This document shows positions 14,607-22,704 of a stretch of DNA of 64,000 bases, piece after piece; the first letter of the stretch is position 1; the number at the start of each line of letters is the position of its first letter. The DNA lies in the NCBI RefSeq assembly GCF_004959775.1, contig NZ_SJZG01000003.1, forward strand, positions 186,001 through 250,000. Reading direction: 5' to 3'. The translations under genes and the position numbers were made by a program. Below the pieces are notes generated by a model that saw only the letters and a list, made by a program, of their open reading frames with translations, had not been told where the DNA came from and searched no databases. The DNA comes from Agromyces sp. H66 (GTDB taxonomy: Bacteria > Actinomycetota > Actinomycetes > Actinomycetales > Microbacteriaceae).

Positions 14607-15215
14607 ATGTCGGGGGCCACGCCGTCGTGGGTGATTCGCGAGAACGCGAGTCGCTCGGTTCTCCTCGCCCTCTACCTGCGCGAGGTGCTCGGCATCGCGT
14701 CGCCCGTCGAACTGCCCCGGCTCCGGGATGTCGGCGCCGTCGGCGACCGGCTCGAGATCGACCGGCACGACCTGCTCGAACGCCAGTGGCGCGCCTGGTG
14801 GGCGATGACCGTCGAACCCGAGGCGCATCCGTCGCCCGTGCCGCTCGAGCTCGTCGACGCGTATGACACCGACGTCGCCCTGCCGGTCTCGGACGCCGAA
14901 GTGCTCGCCGCCGCGATCGTGCCGCATGCCGAGGCGGCGCGGGCGTGGGCGGAGTGGGCGCACCAGACCTACCGTTCGGCGTCCGCCGCGCGACGCGGGG
15001 ATTCCTACCGCGCGTACGCCGGCACGATCGCCGAGCACGAACGCGAGGTCGGTCGGCGAGCGCACTCGTTCGAGCTCAACGTCGAGGTCATGCCCTTCAC
15101 GGCGCCCGGCGTCTGGTGGATCGGCGCCATGACCGTGGCGGTCACCGACTCGCTGCGGTCGGATGCCTCGGCCTTCGACGACGCGATCCACCCGATCATC
15201 GCCGAGCTCGCGTAG
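14607..15215 (+). CDS. Conserved-looking hypothetical protein
   Basis: I do not recognise a family. The 202-residue protein is soluble and Ala/Trp-rich, with blocks such as SRSVLLALYLREVLGI, RQWRAWWAMTVEP, AARAWAEWAHQTYRSA and VEVMPFTAPGVWWIGA. There is no signal peptide or membrane segment. Codon usage is typical of the window. It is divergent from purM with a clear leaderless promoter, so it is very probably expressed. Spacing to the Rrf2 gene is 72 bases with that gene's own promoter, so it is monocistronic. Confidence 0.7.
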   Translation: MSGATPSWVIRENASRSVLLALYLREVLGIASPVELPRLRDVGAVGDRLEIDRHDLLERQWRAWWAMTVEPEAHPSPVPLELVDAYDTDVALPVSDAEVLAAAIVPHAEAARAWAEWAHQTYRSASAARRGDSYRAYAGTIAEHEREVGRRAHSFELNVEVMPFTAPGVWWIGAMTVAVTDSLRSDASAFDDAIHPIIAELA

Positions 15216-15250
15216 CCGCCGGCGGATGCACGCCGGCGAGAGCCGCGGTC

Positions 15251-15288
15251 TTGCGTCTCGCTATTCTGGATGTGTAATATCCAGAATA
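15251..15288 (+). promoter_or_regulatory. Rrf2 promoter and perfect operator palindrome overlapping the start codon
   Basis: TTGCGT (15251-15256) and TAATAT (15275-15280) frame an 18-base spacer. A perfect dyad, TATTCTGGAT (15262-15271) and ATCCAGAATA (15279-15288), covers spacer, -10 and the A of the ATG. The transcript would start at or one base before the ATG. Confidence 0.8.
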
Positions 15289-15839
15289 TGCAGATGAGCG
15301 AAGGCGTCGAGTGGGCGCTCCACACCTGCCTGAACCTGAGCTGGGTGCCCGAGGGCGAAGCGAAGACGACGGCACAGGTCGCGGCGTTCTACGACCTTCC
15401 GCCGGCCTACCTGAACAAGCAGCTCCAGGCGTTGGTTCGCGCCGGAATCCTCACCTCGGTCTCGGGGCCGCGGGGCGGCTTCCGCCTGGCACGCGAGCCC
15501 GACGACGTGAGCCTCCTCGACGTCGTCGTCGCGATCGAGGGTCGCACCGAGGCGTTCGCGTGCGCGAACCTGCTGGCCGAGGGGCCCGGCGGAGACCCGT
15601 CGGTCGACTACGCGGTGACGTGCATCCTCTCGCAGGCGATGTCGCGAGCCGACCTGGCATGGCGTCGCGAACTCGCAAGCCGCACGCTGGGCGACATCCG
15701 CCGCGACGTCGAGCAGGCCTACCCGGGAACCCCCGAGGCCACGCGCGACTGGTTCGCGAACGCCCGACCGGCCCGTCGCCCCACGATCCCCGAACGACCC
15801 GCAACCGAGAACACGATCCAGAACACGGAGAGATCATGA
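15288..15839 (+). CDS. Rrf2 family transcriptional regulator
   Basis: The 183-residue protein has the Rrf2 winged helix: SEGVEWALHTCLNL, ATAQVAAFYDLPPAYLNKQL-type recognition helix, then SGPRGGFRLAREPDDVSLLDVV. It has Cys in FACANL and VTCIL, but not the three-Cys iron-sulfur pattern of IscR or NsrR, so direct Fe-S sensing is doubtful. ATG 15288 is chosen because the operator and -10 end there. The stop overlaps the ATG of a cupin gene, making a two-gene autoregulated unit that may respond to the cupin's substrate. Confidence 0.9.
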   Translation: MQMSEGVEWALHTCLNLSWVPEGEAKTTAQVAAFYDLPPAYLNKQLQALVRAGILTSVSGPRGGFRLAREPDDVSLLDVVVAIEGRTEAFACANLLAEGPGGDPSVDYAVTCILSQAMSRADLAWRRELASRTLGDIRRDVEQAYPGTPEATRDWFANARPARRPTIPERPATENTIQNTERS

Positions 15840-16321
15840 CCACGACCATCACCCACACCATCGTCCGCGGCGACGAGGCCGAACAGGTCGTCGACGGCCC
15901 CACGAGCACCATCACGCTCCTCGCCGACCGCGAGCACACGAACGGCACCACGAGCATCAACCGCGCATACCTCGCCGCAGGGTCGCCCGGTGCTCCGGCG
16001 CACCGGCACGACCACGCGACGGAGACGATCTTCGTCATCGCGGGCTCGCTCGACGTGCTCATCGACGACGAGGTGCACACCCTCGCCGCCGGCGACCTCG
16101 CCTTCATCGCCGCGGGCACCACGCACGCCTTCGCTCCCACCGCGGGCCGCGAGGCCGACATGCTGGCGATCTACACCCCCGGCCAGGAACGCTTCCCCTA
16201 CTACCGGATGCTCGAGCAGCTGCACCGCGGTGAGATCACCCTCGCCGACCTGCAGGCGACGTCGGACCGGTTCGACAACCGCTACGTCGACAGTGCGGCC
16301 TGGCGGGCGTCGCGAGCCTGA
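15836..16321 (+). CDS. Cupin domain protein
   Basis: A 161-residue single-domain cupin. The metal motif 1 reads PAHRHDHATETIFVIAGSLDV (His, His and Glu ligands plus the conserved Gly), and motif 2 reads FIAAGTTHAFAP with the last His. Cupins of this size include dioxygenases, isomerases and non-catalytic sensors. The C-terminal 40 residues (YRMLEQLHRGEITLADLQA) are helical and outside the barrel. It overlaps the Rrf2 gene by ATGA. The substrate is unknown; quercetinase-like and antibiotic-related cupins share the layout. Confidence 0.88.
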   Translation: MTTTITHTIVRGDEAEQVVDGPTSTITLLADREHTNGTTSINRAYLAAGSPGAPAHRHDHATETIFVIAGSLDVLIDDEVHTLAAGDLAFIAAGTTHAFAPTAGREADMLAIYTPGQERFPYYRMLEQLHRGEITLADLQATSDRFDNRYVDSAAWRASRA

Positions 16322-16348
16322 CCGTCACGTCGTGCCAGACTCGATCGC

Positions 16349-16783
16349 ATGAGCATCTGGTTCGGCGAACCCTCCGTCGAGTGGGCCAACTCCCGCTGCG
16401 ACGGCACCGCGATCCGTGCGCTCGGCATCGAGATGACCGAGCTCACGGCGGACTCCCTCAAGGGCCGCATGCCCGTCGACGAGCGCACCAGGCAGCCGGG
16501 CGGGGTGCTGCACGGCGGGGCATCCGTCGTCCTCGCGGAGACGCTCGCGAGCTGGGGCGCGAGCTTCACGGTGGATCCCGCCGCGAACTACTGCGTCGGC
16601 ATGGAGATCAACGCCAACCACGTGCGACCGGTGGCCGACGGCTGGGTCTACGGCGAGGCGCGGCCGATCACCCGCGGGCGCACGACGCAGGTGTGGGACA
16701 TCCGCATCACCGACGAGCAGGACCGGCTCGTGTGCGTCTCGCGCTGCACCATGGCCGTGCTCGCGAAGCCGTCGGAGTACTGA
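16349..16783 (+). CDS. Hotdog-fold thioesterase (PaaI/MenI-like)
   Basis: The 144-residue protein has the hotdog acyl-CoA thioesterase fold with RQPGGVLHGGASVVLAETLA on the central helix: the HGG and catalytic Glu of the PaaI/YdiI/MenI group. The later INANHVRPVADG and VWDIRITDEQDRLVCVSRCT complete the fold. MenI members hydrolyse DHNA-CoA in menaquinone synthesis; PaaI members act on phenylacetyl-CoA derivatives. With no pathway genes next to it, the substrate stays open. A CAGACT box lies seven bases before the ATG. Confidence 0.88.
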   Translation: MSIWFGEPSVEWANSRCDGTAIRALGIEMTELTADSLKGRMPVDERTRQPGGVLHGGASVVLAETLASWGASFTVDPAANYCVGMEINANHVRPVADGWVYGEARPITRGRTTQVWDIRITDEQDRLVCVSRCTMAVLAKPSEY

Positions 16784-16801
16784 GGCGCGCGGGCGCCGAC
16801 C

Positions 16802-17043
16802 TCACCAGCCGAGACGCCCCCGCACCGCGGCGAGGCCCCTGGCCGGCACGCCGGCGGCGCCGCCTCGAACGTGCGCGCCGGATCGAGCGAGTCCGACCGC
16901 GCCCGCGACTCGGACCACTCGTCGACGCGGTCCCGCTCGGCGGTCGAGCCCATGCCCACGAGACCGACGACGTCGTCGCGCTCGGCGAGGCCGTGCTCGA
17001 CCGCGTCGAGGAACTCCTCGAACCTCGCCCGCGCGTCGGTCAC
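16802..17043 (-). pseudogene. Decayed nucleotidyltransferase-domain gene at the end of the GH31 operon
   Basis: GTG 17043 overlaps the GH31 stop (GTGA), a proper coupled start. The first 35 codons read like a Pol-beta-type nucleotidyltransferase: TDARARFEEFLDAVEHGL, then VGLVGMGSTAERDRVDEWS, where a DxD catalytic strand should follow. Instead the frame turns into Arg/Ala/Pro nonsense. A plausible C-terminus (RGLAAVRGRLGW) ends at 16802 in another frame. This fits an internal deletion that removed the catalytic part. A sequencing artefact seems unlikely because far too little sequence remains. Confidence 0.55.
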
Positions 17044-19289
17044 GACGGCTCCGCGAACACCTCGCGCAGCCGCGGCCACGCGTCGGCCCGTACGAAGACC
17101 GGCACGCGGTCGATGGGCACGGCCGCGCGCACGAGTTCGCCGCCGGCCCGGCGTTCGCCCGTCCACGCGTCGATCCACTCGCCCGGCGGCAGCGCCGTCT
17201 CGTGCTCCCGCTCACCCTCGACGACGACCGGCGAGACGAACAGGTCGCGCCCGAGGAACCACTGCAGCGGGTGCGTCCACGCCGTCTCGAGATCCGGATG
17301 GTCGAAGTACACCGGCCGCATGAGCGGCGCCGAGGTGCGGATGCTCTCGACCGCCTCCGCGGCCAGGTACGGCACGAGCCGCTCGCGCAGCTTCGCGAAG
17401 CCGCGGAACACGGGCACCACGCGATCGTCGCCCGTCTGCTCGGCCACGTTCCACGGCGTGCGGTCACGCGACGGGCGGCGGTGGTGGTTGAACTCGGAGT
17501 GGTACTGCATGATCGGCACGAACGTCGAGGCGGCCGTCGCCCGCAGGTAGAGCTCAGGGCTCGGCAGCGGACCCGAGAACCCGGCGATGTCCCAGCCCCA
17601 GTAGAGGATGCCGCACGCCGCCGCCGAGAGCCCGGCGAACATCGACCAGCGGAACGCGTCCCACGTCGAGTTCTCGTCGCCCGCCCAGAACGCGCCGTGC
17701 GCCTGCGATCCGGTGAACCCCGCGCGACTGAACGTCACCGGCGCCTTGCCGGCCGAGCGGAGCAGGTCGCCGTAGGCCTTCGCGTACGCGACGGGGAAGC
17801 GATTGTTGCCCTCGTCGCCTCGCGTGCCGTCGAGGTAGACGAGCTCGCGACCCCACGCGTGCTCGCCGCCGTCGGTCTTGAACCCGTCGATGCCGATCTC
17901 CTCGACGAGGTAGCGGCGCTTCTCGGTCCACCAGCGGGCGGCCCGCTCGTCGGTGAGGTCGGGCATCGTCGACAGCGGGAACCACCAGCCGCGGTTGCGG
18001 TACGGGTGCAGTTCGCCACGCGCATCGGGCTCGCGGATGAGCACGCCCTCGCGGGCCGCGGCGACCGCGTCGGCCCGCGCCTGGCCGGTGGGGTGGGGCC
18101 TCGCCTTCAGCAGGGGGATCTGCCAGAGATGCAGTCGGATGTCGCGGGCGTGCAGTTCGTCGACCATCCCCTTCGGGTCGGGCCACGCGCCATCGGCCGG
18201 AAACGTGAAGTCGGCGAGCCGGTGCGGCGCGCCATCCTCGGCGACCTCGTACTCGGCGTCGCGGAATGCGGTGAAGGTGCGCTCGTCGCTCCACGCCTCG
18301 ATGACGATCGACCCGACCGGCACGTCGTGGTCGCGGTGCAGGTCGACCTGCCGCATCACCTCGGCCTGCGTGTTCCACTCGTTGCCGCTCGCCCAGAGCC
18401 GGAAGACCCAGTCGGGCAGCTCCTCGGGGCGGCCGACCTCGGCGAGGAACGCGTCGAGCACGGCCGTCGGCGTGCCGTCGTAGAACGCGACGGTCGCGGC
18501 GGGCTCGCCGGCCGCGGCATCCGTCTCGACCTCGACGACGATCGCGTCGGGAGCGCTCGCGCCCACGTCGAACCAGACGCGGCGCGACGTGCGCACGTGG
18601 AATCCCCAGCCCTCGCCGCCGACGACGTGCGCGAACGGCATGGGCAGGTAGGTCCTGCGCTCGGCGCCCTGGCTCTTGTACTGCTCGAAGACCACGGAGT
18701 CGAGGCTCGTGCCCCGGTGGTCGAGCGCGTCGAAGCGCTCGCCGAACCCGGTCACGTGCTCGCGGGTCGCGAGCGGCAGGGCGAAGCGCACCCGGCGCAC
18801 GCGCTCGCCGTCGGTGAGCACCGACACGCTGCCGGGCAGCACCCGGTCGCCGCCCGCGGTCGCGACGGTCTCGTCGGGCACCGACGTCCACGCCGAGGTG
18901 CGCGCCTCGAACCAGCGGGTGCGCTGCGTCGCGCCCTCCGCGGTGCGCCCCACCAGGCGGTACCGGATGTCGCTACCGGCCGCCGGCGCGTCGAACGTGA
19001 CCGCCCAGCCACCGGCCGAGCGGGCGAGCCGCGCCTGCGCCGACGCGAGGTGCCCGCCGTCGATGGTCTTGCCTCGTGAGGTGCGGGCGACGCGCTCGAG
19101 GGGCATCCGCTGCTCGGCGGCCTCGCCGGTGGGCCGCGTGATCACGAGTTCCGCGTCGACCTCGACGAGGTCGGGCGTCGTCCGGGCGCCGAGCGTGAGC
19201 GGAGACCCGGCGACGGGATCGACGGGCCGGCGCTGCTCGGTGTCGATCGAGTACGGGTGCCCGGACCCGTTGGGACGGTGGCGGATCAT
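17040..19289 (-). CDS. Glycoside hydrolase family 31 (alpha-glucosidase/alpha-xylosidase type)
   Basis: A 749-residue GH31 enzyme without a signal peptide, so cytoplasmic. The nucleophile motif is GIDGFKTDGGEH with Asp473, and the acid/base motif is WAGDENSTWDAF with Asp538; the N-terminal beta-sandwich includes GFGERFDALDHRG. The family hydrolyses alpha-1,4, alpha-1,6 or alpha-xylosidic bonds. It overlaps the GH15 gene start by ATGA and is the penultimate gene of the ROK operon, so it should cut oligosaccharides imported by the ABC transporter. GH31 with GH15 suggests isomalto- or panose-type substrates; that is inference. Confidence 0.95.
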   Translation of the reverse strand: MIRHRPNGSGHPYSIDTEQRRPVDPVAGSPLTLGARTTPDLVEVDAELVITRPTGEAAEQRMPLERVARTSRGKTIDGGHLASAQARLARSAGGWAVTFDAPAAGSDIRYRLVGRTAEGATQRTRWFEARTSAWTSVPDETVATAGGDRVLPGSVSVLTDGERVRRVRFALPLATREHVTGFGERFDALDHRGTSLDSVVFEQYKSQGAERRTYLPMPFAHVVGGEGWGFHVRTSRRVWFDVGASAPDAIVVEVETDAAAGEPAATVAFYDGTPTAVLDAFLAEVGRPEELPDWVFRLWASGNEWNTQAEVMRQVDLHRDHDVPVGSIVIEAWSDERTFTAFRDAEYEVAEDGAPHRLADFTFPADGAWPDPKGMVDELHARDIRLHLWQIPLLKARPHPTGQARADAVAAAREGVLIREPDARGELHPYRNRGWWFPLSTMPDLTDERAARWWTEKRRYLVEEIGIDGFKTDGGEHAWGRELVYLDGTRGDEGNNRFPVAYAKAYGDLLRSAGKAPVTFSRAGFTGSQAHGAFWAGDENSTWDAFRWSMFAGLSAAACGILYWGWDIAGFSGPLPSPELYLRATAASTFVPIMQYHSEFNHHRRPSRDRTPWNVAEQTGDDRVVPVFRGFAKLRERLVPYLAAEAVESIRTSAPLMRPVYFDHPDLETAWTHPLQWFLGRDLFVSPVVVEGEREHETALPPGEWIDAWTGERRAGGELVRAAVPIDRVPVFVRADAWPRLREVFAEPS

Positions 19290-20431
19290 TCGCGGGTCTC
19301 TCCTGCGTTCGGGGCGTCTGCGACGCCGAGCTCGACGGCGAGGCGCATGAACATGGCGTGGCTCCAGAGCAGCGGTTGCGCGACCGGGCCCCAGCGCTCG
19401 ACCCACTCGTCGACGCGCTCGGGCGCCAAAAGGTGCCCGCCGACCTGCTCGGGCATGGCGCCGTCGGGGGCTGCGGTGCCCGCCGCCCAGTCGAGCAGTT
19501 CGCGGGCCCGATCGACGTCGCCGGCACGCGCGTGCGCGACGCCGAGCATGCACGACAGCAGGGGCCAGCGCCCGCCGCCGTAGAAGGAGTCGTCGAGGTA
19601 GCGGTGCACGCCGCCGTCGAACGTGAGGTCCCGCTCGATCGCCGCGACGGTCGCGCGGCCGGTATCGGATGCCGCGGGCACGACCTCGAGGAGCCCGACG
19701 ACCGACGCGAGGCTCGCGTCGACGGCGCTCGAACCGAGCCACTTCGCGAGGTGGCCGTCGGCGACGCCCTCGGTGCGGATGAGCTCGACGATCTCGGCTT
19801 CGGCTTCGGCGGCGGATGCCTCGTGGTCGGCGTCGAGCACGCCGAGCGCGACCGCCTCGCGGAGTCCTGCCGCGATGCATCCGAGGGTCGAGACGTGCAC
19901 GTGCATCGCGTGCTCCTCCCACCAGTCGAAGCAGGGACGCCGCCACGACGAGCACAGGTACTCCACGCTGAGCTCCACGGCGCGCGCCCAACGCGCGGCA
20001 TCCGTGCCATGACGACGCACGTGCTCGCCGACCGCCCACAGCCACGTGCCGTAGCCGTCGAGCTGGAAGTCCCACCACTCGTCGAGGCCCGCCCTACCCT
20101 CGAACGTGAACCGCGTCGGCAGCATCGCGCCGTCGGCGACGGGTCGCCCGTCCTCGGCCGCCGCCGTGATCGCGGCGATCTCGTCGGCGCGCGACTCGAG
20201 CACGCGGGCGCACCAGTCGAAGAAGCGCTCGGCCGACTCCGTCCGGCCGTAGCTCGACATGCCGTCGGCGATGAACGCCCCGTCGCGGAACCAGCTGTAT
20301 CCCGCATAGGCGGAGAACGTCGGGCTCGCCGGATAGGCGCCGCCCGCGTCCTGCAGGGCGGCGATGAGGTCGGCGCTCGACTCGACGAGTCGGGCGATCG
20401 ATCGCGGTCGGTCGATCTCGGGCAGGGTCAT
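19286..20431 (-). CDS. Glycoside hydrolase family 15 protein (glucoamylase-like)
   Basis: The 381-residue protein is a bare (alpha/alpha)6 barrel of the GH15 type: YAGYSWFRDGAFIADGM, FQLDGYGTWLWAVGEH, RPCFDWWEEHAMHVHVSTL (general-acid Glu in WWEE) and a late DGAMPEQVGG with the second catalytic Glu. GH15 enzymes release glucose from non-reducing ends. It lacks the N-terminal beta domain of bacterial glucoamylases and a signal peptide, so it acts inside the cell on short imported sugars. It lies between the binding-protein gene (81-base gap with a strong hairpin) and GH31 (4-base overlap). Confidence 0.92.
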   Translation of the reverse strand: MTLPEIDRPRSIARLVESSADLIAALQDAGGAYPASPTFSAYAGYSWFRDGAFIADGMSSYGRTESAERFFDWCARVLESRADEIAAITAAAEDGRPVADGAMLPTRFTFEGRAGLDEWWDFQLDGYGTWLWAVGEHVRRHGTDAARWARAVELSVEYLCSSWRRPCFDWWEEHAMHVHVSTLGCIAAGLREAVALGVLDADHEASAAEAEAEIVELIRTEGVADGHLAKWLGSSAVDASLASVVGLLEVVPAASDTGRATVAAIERDLTFDGGVHRYLDDSFYGGGRWPLLSCMLGVAHARAGDVDRARELLDWAAGTAAPDGAMPEQVGGHLLAPERVDEWVERWGPVAQPLLWSHAMFMRLAVELGVADAPNAGETRE

Positions 20432-20472
20432 CCGTGGGCTGCTTTCGTGGTCGTGCGCTGGTGGCGGGTGAC

Positions 20473-20503
20473 GGGGCCGGGCGCTGGTGACGCGCCCGGC
20501 CCC
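20473..20503 (-). terminator. Intercistronic hairpin after the binding-protein gene
   Basis: GGGGCCGGGCGC (20473-20484) and GCGCCCGGCCCC (20492-20503) form a perfect 12-bp stem with a seven-base loop between the binding-protein and GH15 genes. It probably stabilises the 3' end of the binding-protein message or partly terminates, giving more binding protein than hydrolases. Confidence 0.7.
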
Positions 20504-20512
20504 GGTGGGAGA

Positions 20513-21757
20513 TCAGCGCCCGATGACGGCGTTGATGCGCTCCTCGGCGGAGGCGAGGGCCTCCTCCACGGTCTTGCGACCCGACTGCGCCTCGACGAGC
20601 TCCTCGGTCATGATGTCCTGCATCTCCTGCTGGCCTTCGGCCACGACCGGGGGCAGGGCGATGCCGTCGAGCGAGTCGAACACCGCCTGGCGGTTCGCCG
20701 GCTTGTCCTTCTCGAGGTAGGTGGCGAGCGCCGCCTCGTCGGAGATCGGCGGGAGCTCCCAGCCCGAGTCGAGGCGGACCTGCACCATCACGTCGCTCGA
20801 CGTGAGGAACTCGGCGAACTTCGCCGCAGCCTCCGGGTGCTCGGATCCCGACGAGACGCCGACCGCGTTCGAGAACACGGCGCTCGCCTGCTGGGCGTTG
20901 CCCGGCTCGACCGCGATGTCCCAGCCGAACGGCACGTCGGCGACGGCGCCGAACACCCAGATGCCGGTGTGCAGCATCGCGAGCTTGCCGTCCTTGAACA
21001 GGTTGGTGTCGAAGTCGGGCGTGCCCTGACCCTGCTCGATGGTCGGCATCACGGTGCCGCTCTTGCCGACGAGCCACTGCGCGGCCTCGATGCCCTCTGG
21101 CGTGTTGAAGGCGACCTCGGTGCCGTCCTCGCTGAGGAAGTCACCGCCGTTCTGCGCGAGCGCCTTGTAGAACTCGTAGAAGCTCACGGGCTGGTGGTCG
21201 CCCCAGACGCCGGCCGCGGCATCCGTCAGCTGCTCGGCCGCGGCCTGCTCGTCGGCCCAGGTCCAGTCGGACGTCGGGTACTCGAGTCCCGCCGCGTCGA
21301 ACAGGTCGGCGTTGTAGTAGAGCACGACGGCCGAGAACGAGCTCGGCAGCGCGAACTGCGTGCCGTCGGTCTGGTACGCCTCGAGGAGGCTCTGCCGGTA
21401 GGCGTCGGTGTTCTCGACCGGCAGCTCGGCGAGCACGCCGTTCGCCTGGTACTGCGCGTAGTTGGCGTACTCGATGTCGAACAGGTCGGCGACGGTGCCC
21501 GCCGCGAGGTCGGTCTGCAGCGCCGTTCCGTAGTCGGCGTACGGGAGCGTGGTGACCTCCACGGTGATATCGGGGTTCTCCTCCTCGAACGCGTCGACGA
21601 TGGCCTGGAGGTTCTCCTCGTTGCCGTCGTTCGAGATGAAGTTCGTGTAGGTGATGGTCACCTGGCCGTCGTCGGCGGCGTCGCCGGCGGCGCAACCGCT
21701 CAGGGCGATCGCCGCGGCGGCCGCGATGCCGACGGCGGCGAATGCTGTGGTCCTCAT
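20513..21757 (-). CDS. Sugar ABC transporter substrate-binding lipoprotein
   Basis: The 414-residue protein has a lipoprotein signal with lipobox ALSGC (Cys22) and the family 1 solute-binding fold: VTITYTNFISNDGNEENLQA, DLFDIEYANYAQYQANGVL, SFSAVVLYYNADLFDAAGL and GIWVFGAVADVPFGWDIAV. Such proteins capture oligosaccharides outside the membrane and hand them to the permeases encoded just upstream. ATG 21757 follows GGAGATACCCACC. Gene order and the adjacent GH15/GH31 genes point to alpha-glucosides as ligands. Confidence 0.95.
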   Translation of the reverse strand: MRTTAFAAVGIAAAAAIALSGCAAGDAADDGQVTITYTNFISNDGNEENLQAIVDAFEEENPDITVEVTTLPYADYGTALQTDLAAGTVADLFDIEYANYAQYQANGVLAELPVENTDAYRQSLLEAYQTDGTQFALPSSFSAVVLYYNADLFDAAGLEYPTSDWTWADEQAAAEQLTDAAAGVWGDHQPVSFYEFYKALAQNGGDFLSEDGTEVAFNTPEGIEAAQWLVGKSGTVMPTIEQGQGTPDFDTNLFKDGKLAMLHTGIWVFGAVADVPFGWDIAVEPGNAQQASAVFSNAVGVSSGSEHPEAAAKFAEFLTSSDVMVQVRLDSGWELPPISDEAALATYLEKDKPANRQAVFDSLDGIALPPVVAEGQQEMQDIMTEELVEAQSGRKTVEEALASAEERINAVIGR

Positions 21758-21825
21758 GGTGGGTATCTCCTTCGATAGGGGTGAGGGGTGGATGGATGGA
21801 TGCGCGGGGCCGCGGTGCGGCCCGC

Positions 21826-22704
21826 CTACTTCAGCCCGGTGTTCGCGACGCCTTGGATGACGTACTTCTGGGCGAAGAGGTAGATGGCGAGCATCGGCAG
21901 GATGCTGATGACCGAGCCGGCCATGACGACGTCCCACTCGGTCGTGTACTGCCCCTGCAACCCCGCGAGGGCGACGGGGAGGGTCTGCAGCTCGGGCGAG
22001 CGCAGCACGACGAGCGGCCACAGGAAGCTGTTCCAGCTGCCCATGAACGCGAACACCGCGAGGGTCGCGAGCGCGGGCCTGATGTTCGGGAGCACGACGG
22101 TCCAGAAGATCCGGAAGTGGCCGGCTCCGTCGATCGCGGCGGCCTCGTCGAGCTCGACGGGCACCTGGTTCATCGCCTGCCGCAGCAGGAAGATGCCGAA
22201 CGCCGCCGCGAAGGTCGGCAGCAGCGCGCCCAGGTAGGTGTCGACCAGCCCGAATGCGCGGAACTCGGCGAACAGCGGCACGACGAGCACCTGCAGCGGG
22301 ATCATCATCGTCGCGAGGTAGACGCCGAACACGATCGTGCGCCCGGGGAACGGCAGCCTGCTGAACGCGTACGCCGCCGTCGCGCTCGTGAACAGCTGCA
22401 CGAGCGTGGTGACCGTGGCGAGCAGCACGCTGTTGGCGACGACGCGCGCGAACGGGACCTCGGAGAACAGCTGCACGTAGGCGTCGAGGCCGGGGTCGTC
22501 CGGAACGATCCGGGGCGTCGAGCTGAGCCCGGTGCCGGGGCTGAACGAGGCGACGAGGGTCCAGTAGAACGGGAAGAACATCGCGAGCGCCCCGAGCACC
22601 ATCACGACGTGCAACAGCACGCTCCGGGTGAGGGCGGCGCGGGCCGCCGGGCTGCGGCGCGCGGTCGTCGGCTCCGTACGGGTGTCGGTCGTCGCGTCAG
22701 CCAT
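21826..22704 (-). CDS. Sugar ABC transporter permease, MalG type
   Basis: A 292-residue permease with six helices and the inner-membrane loop EAAAIDGAGHFRIFWTVVLP, the EAA motif that contacts the ATPase. An N-terminal Arg-rich tail precedes helix 1 (VLLHVVMVLGALAMFFPFYW). The start overlaps the MalF-type gene by eight bases. No ATP-binding subunit is encoded in the operon, so it probably shares a multi-use MsiK-type ATPase from elsewhere, as is common in Actinobacteria. Confidence 0.95.
   Translation of the reverse strand: MADATTDTRTEPTTARRSPAARAALTRSVLLHVVMVLGALAMFFPFYWTLVASFSPGTGLSSTPRIVPDDPGLDAYVQLFSEVPFARVVANSVLLATVTTLVQLFTSATAAYAFSRLPFPGRTIVFGVYLATMMIPLQVLVVPLFAEFRAFGLVDTYLGALLPTFAAAFGIFLLRQAMNQVPVELDEAAAIDGAGHFRIFWTVVLPNIRPALATLAVFAFMGSWNSFLWPLVVLRSPELQTLPVALAGLQGQYTTEWDVVMAGSVISILPMLAIYLFAQKYVIQGVANTGLK

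Noticed and set aside
17202-19079. Long forward frame opposite the GH31 gene
   Set aside because: Arg/Val/Glu-rich, no motifs, and the opposite strand encodes an intact GH31 with both catalytic motifs.
19358-21778. 800-codon forward frame opposite the GH15 and binding-protein genes
   Set aside because: It runs through two clear reverse-strand genes and their spacer; no domain, only GC-driven openness.
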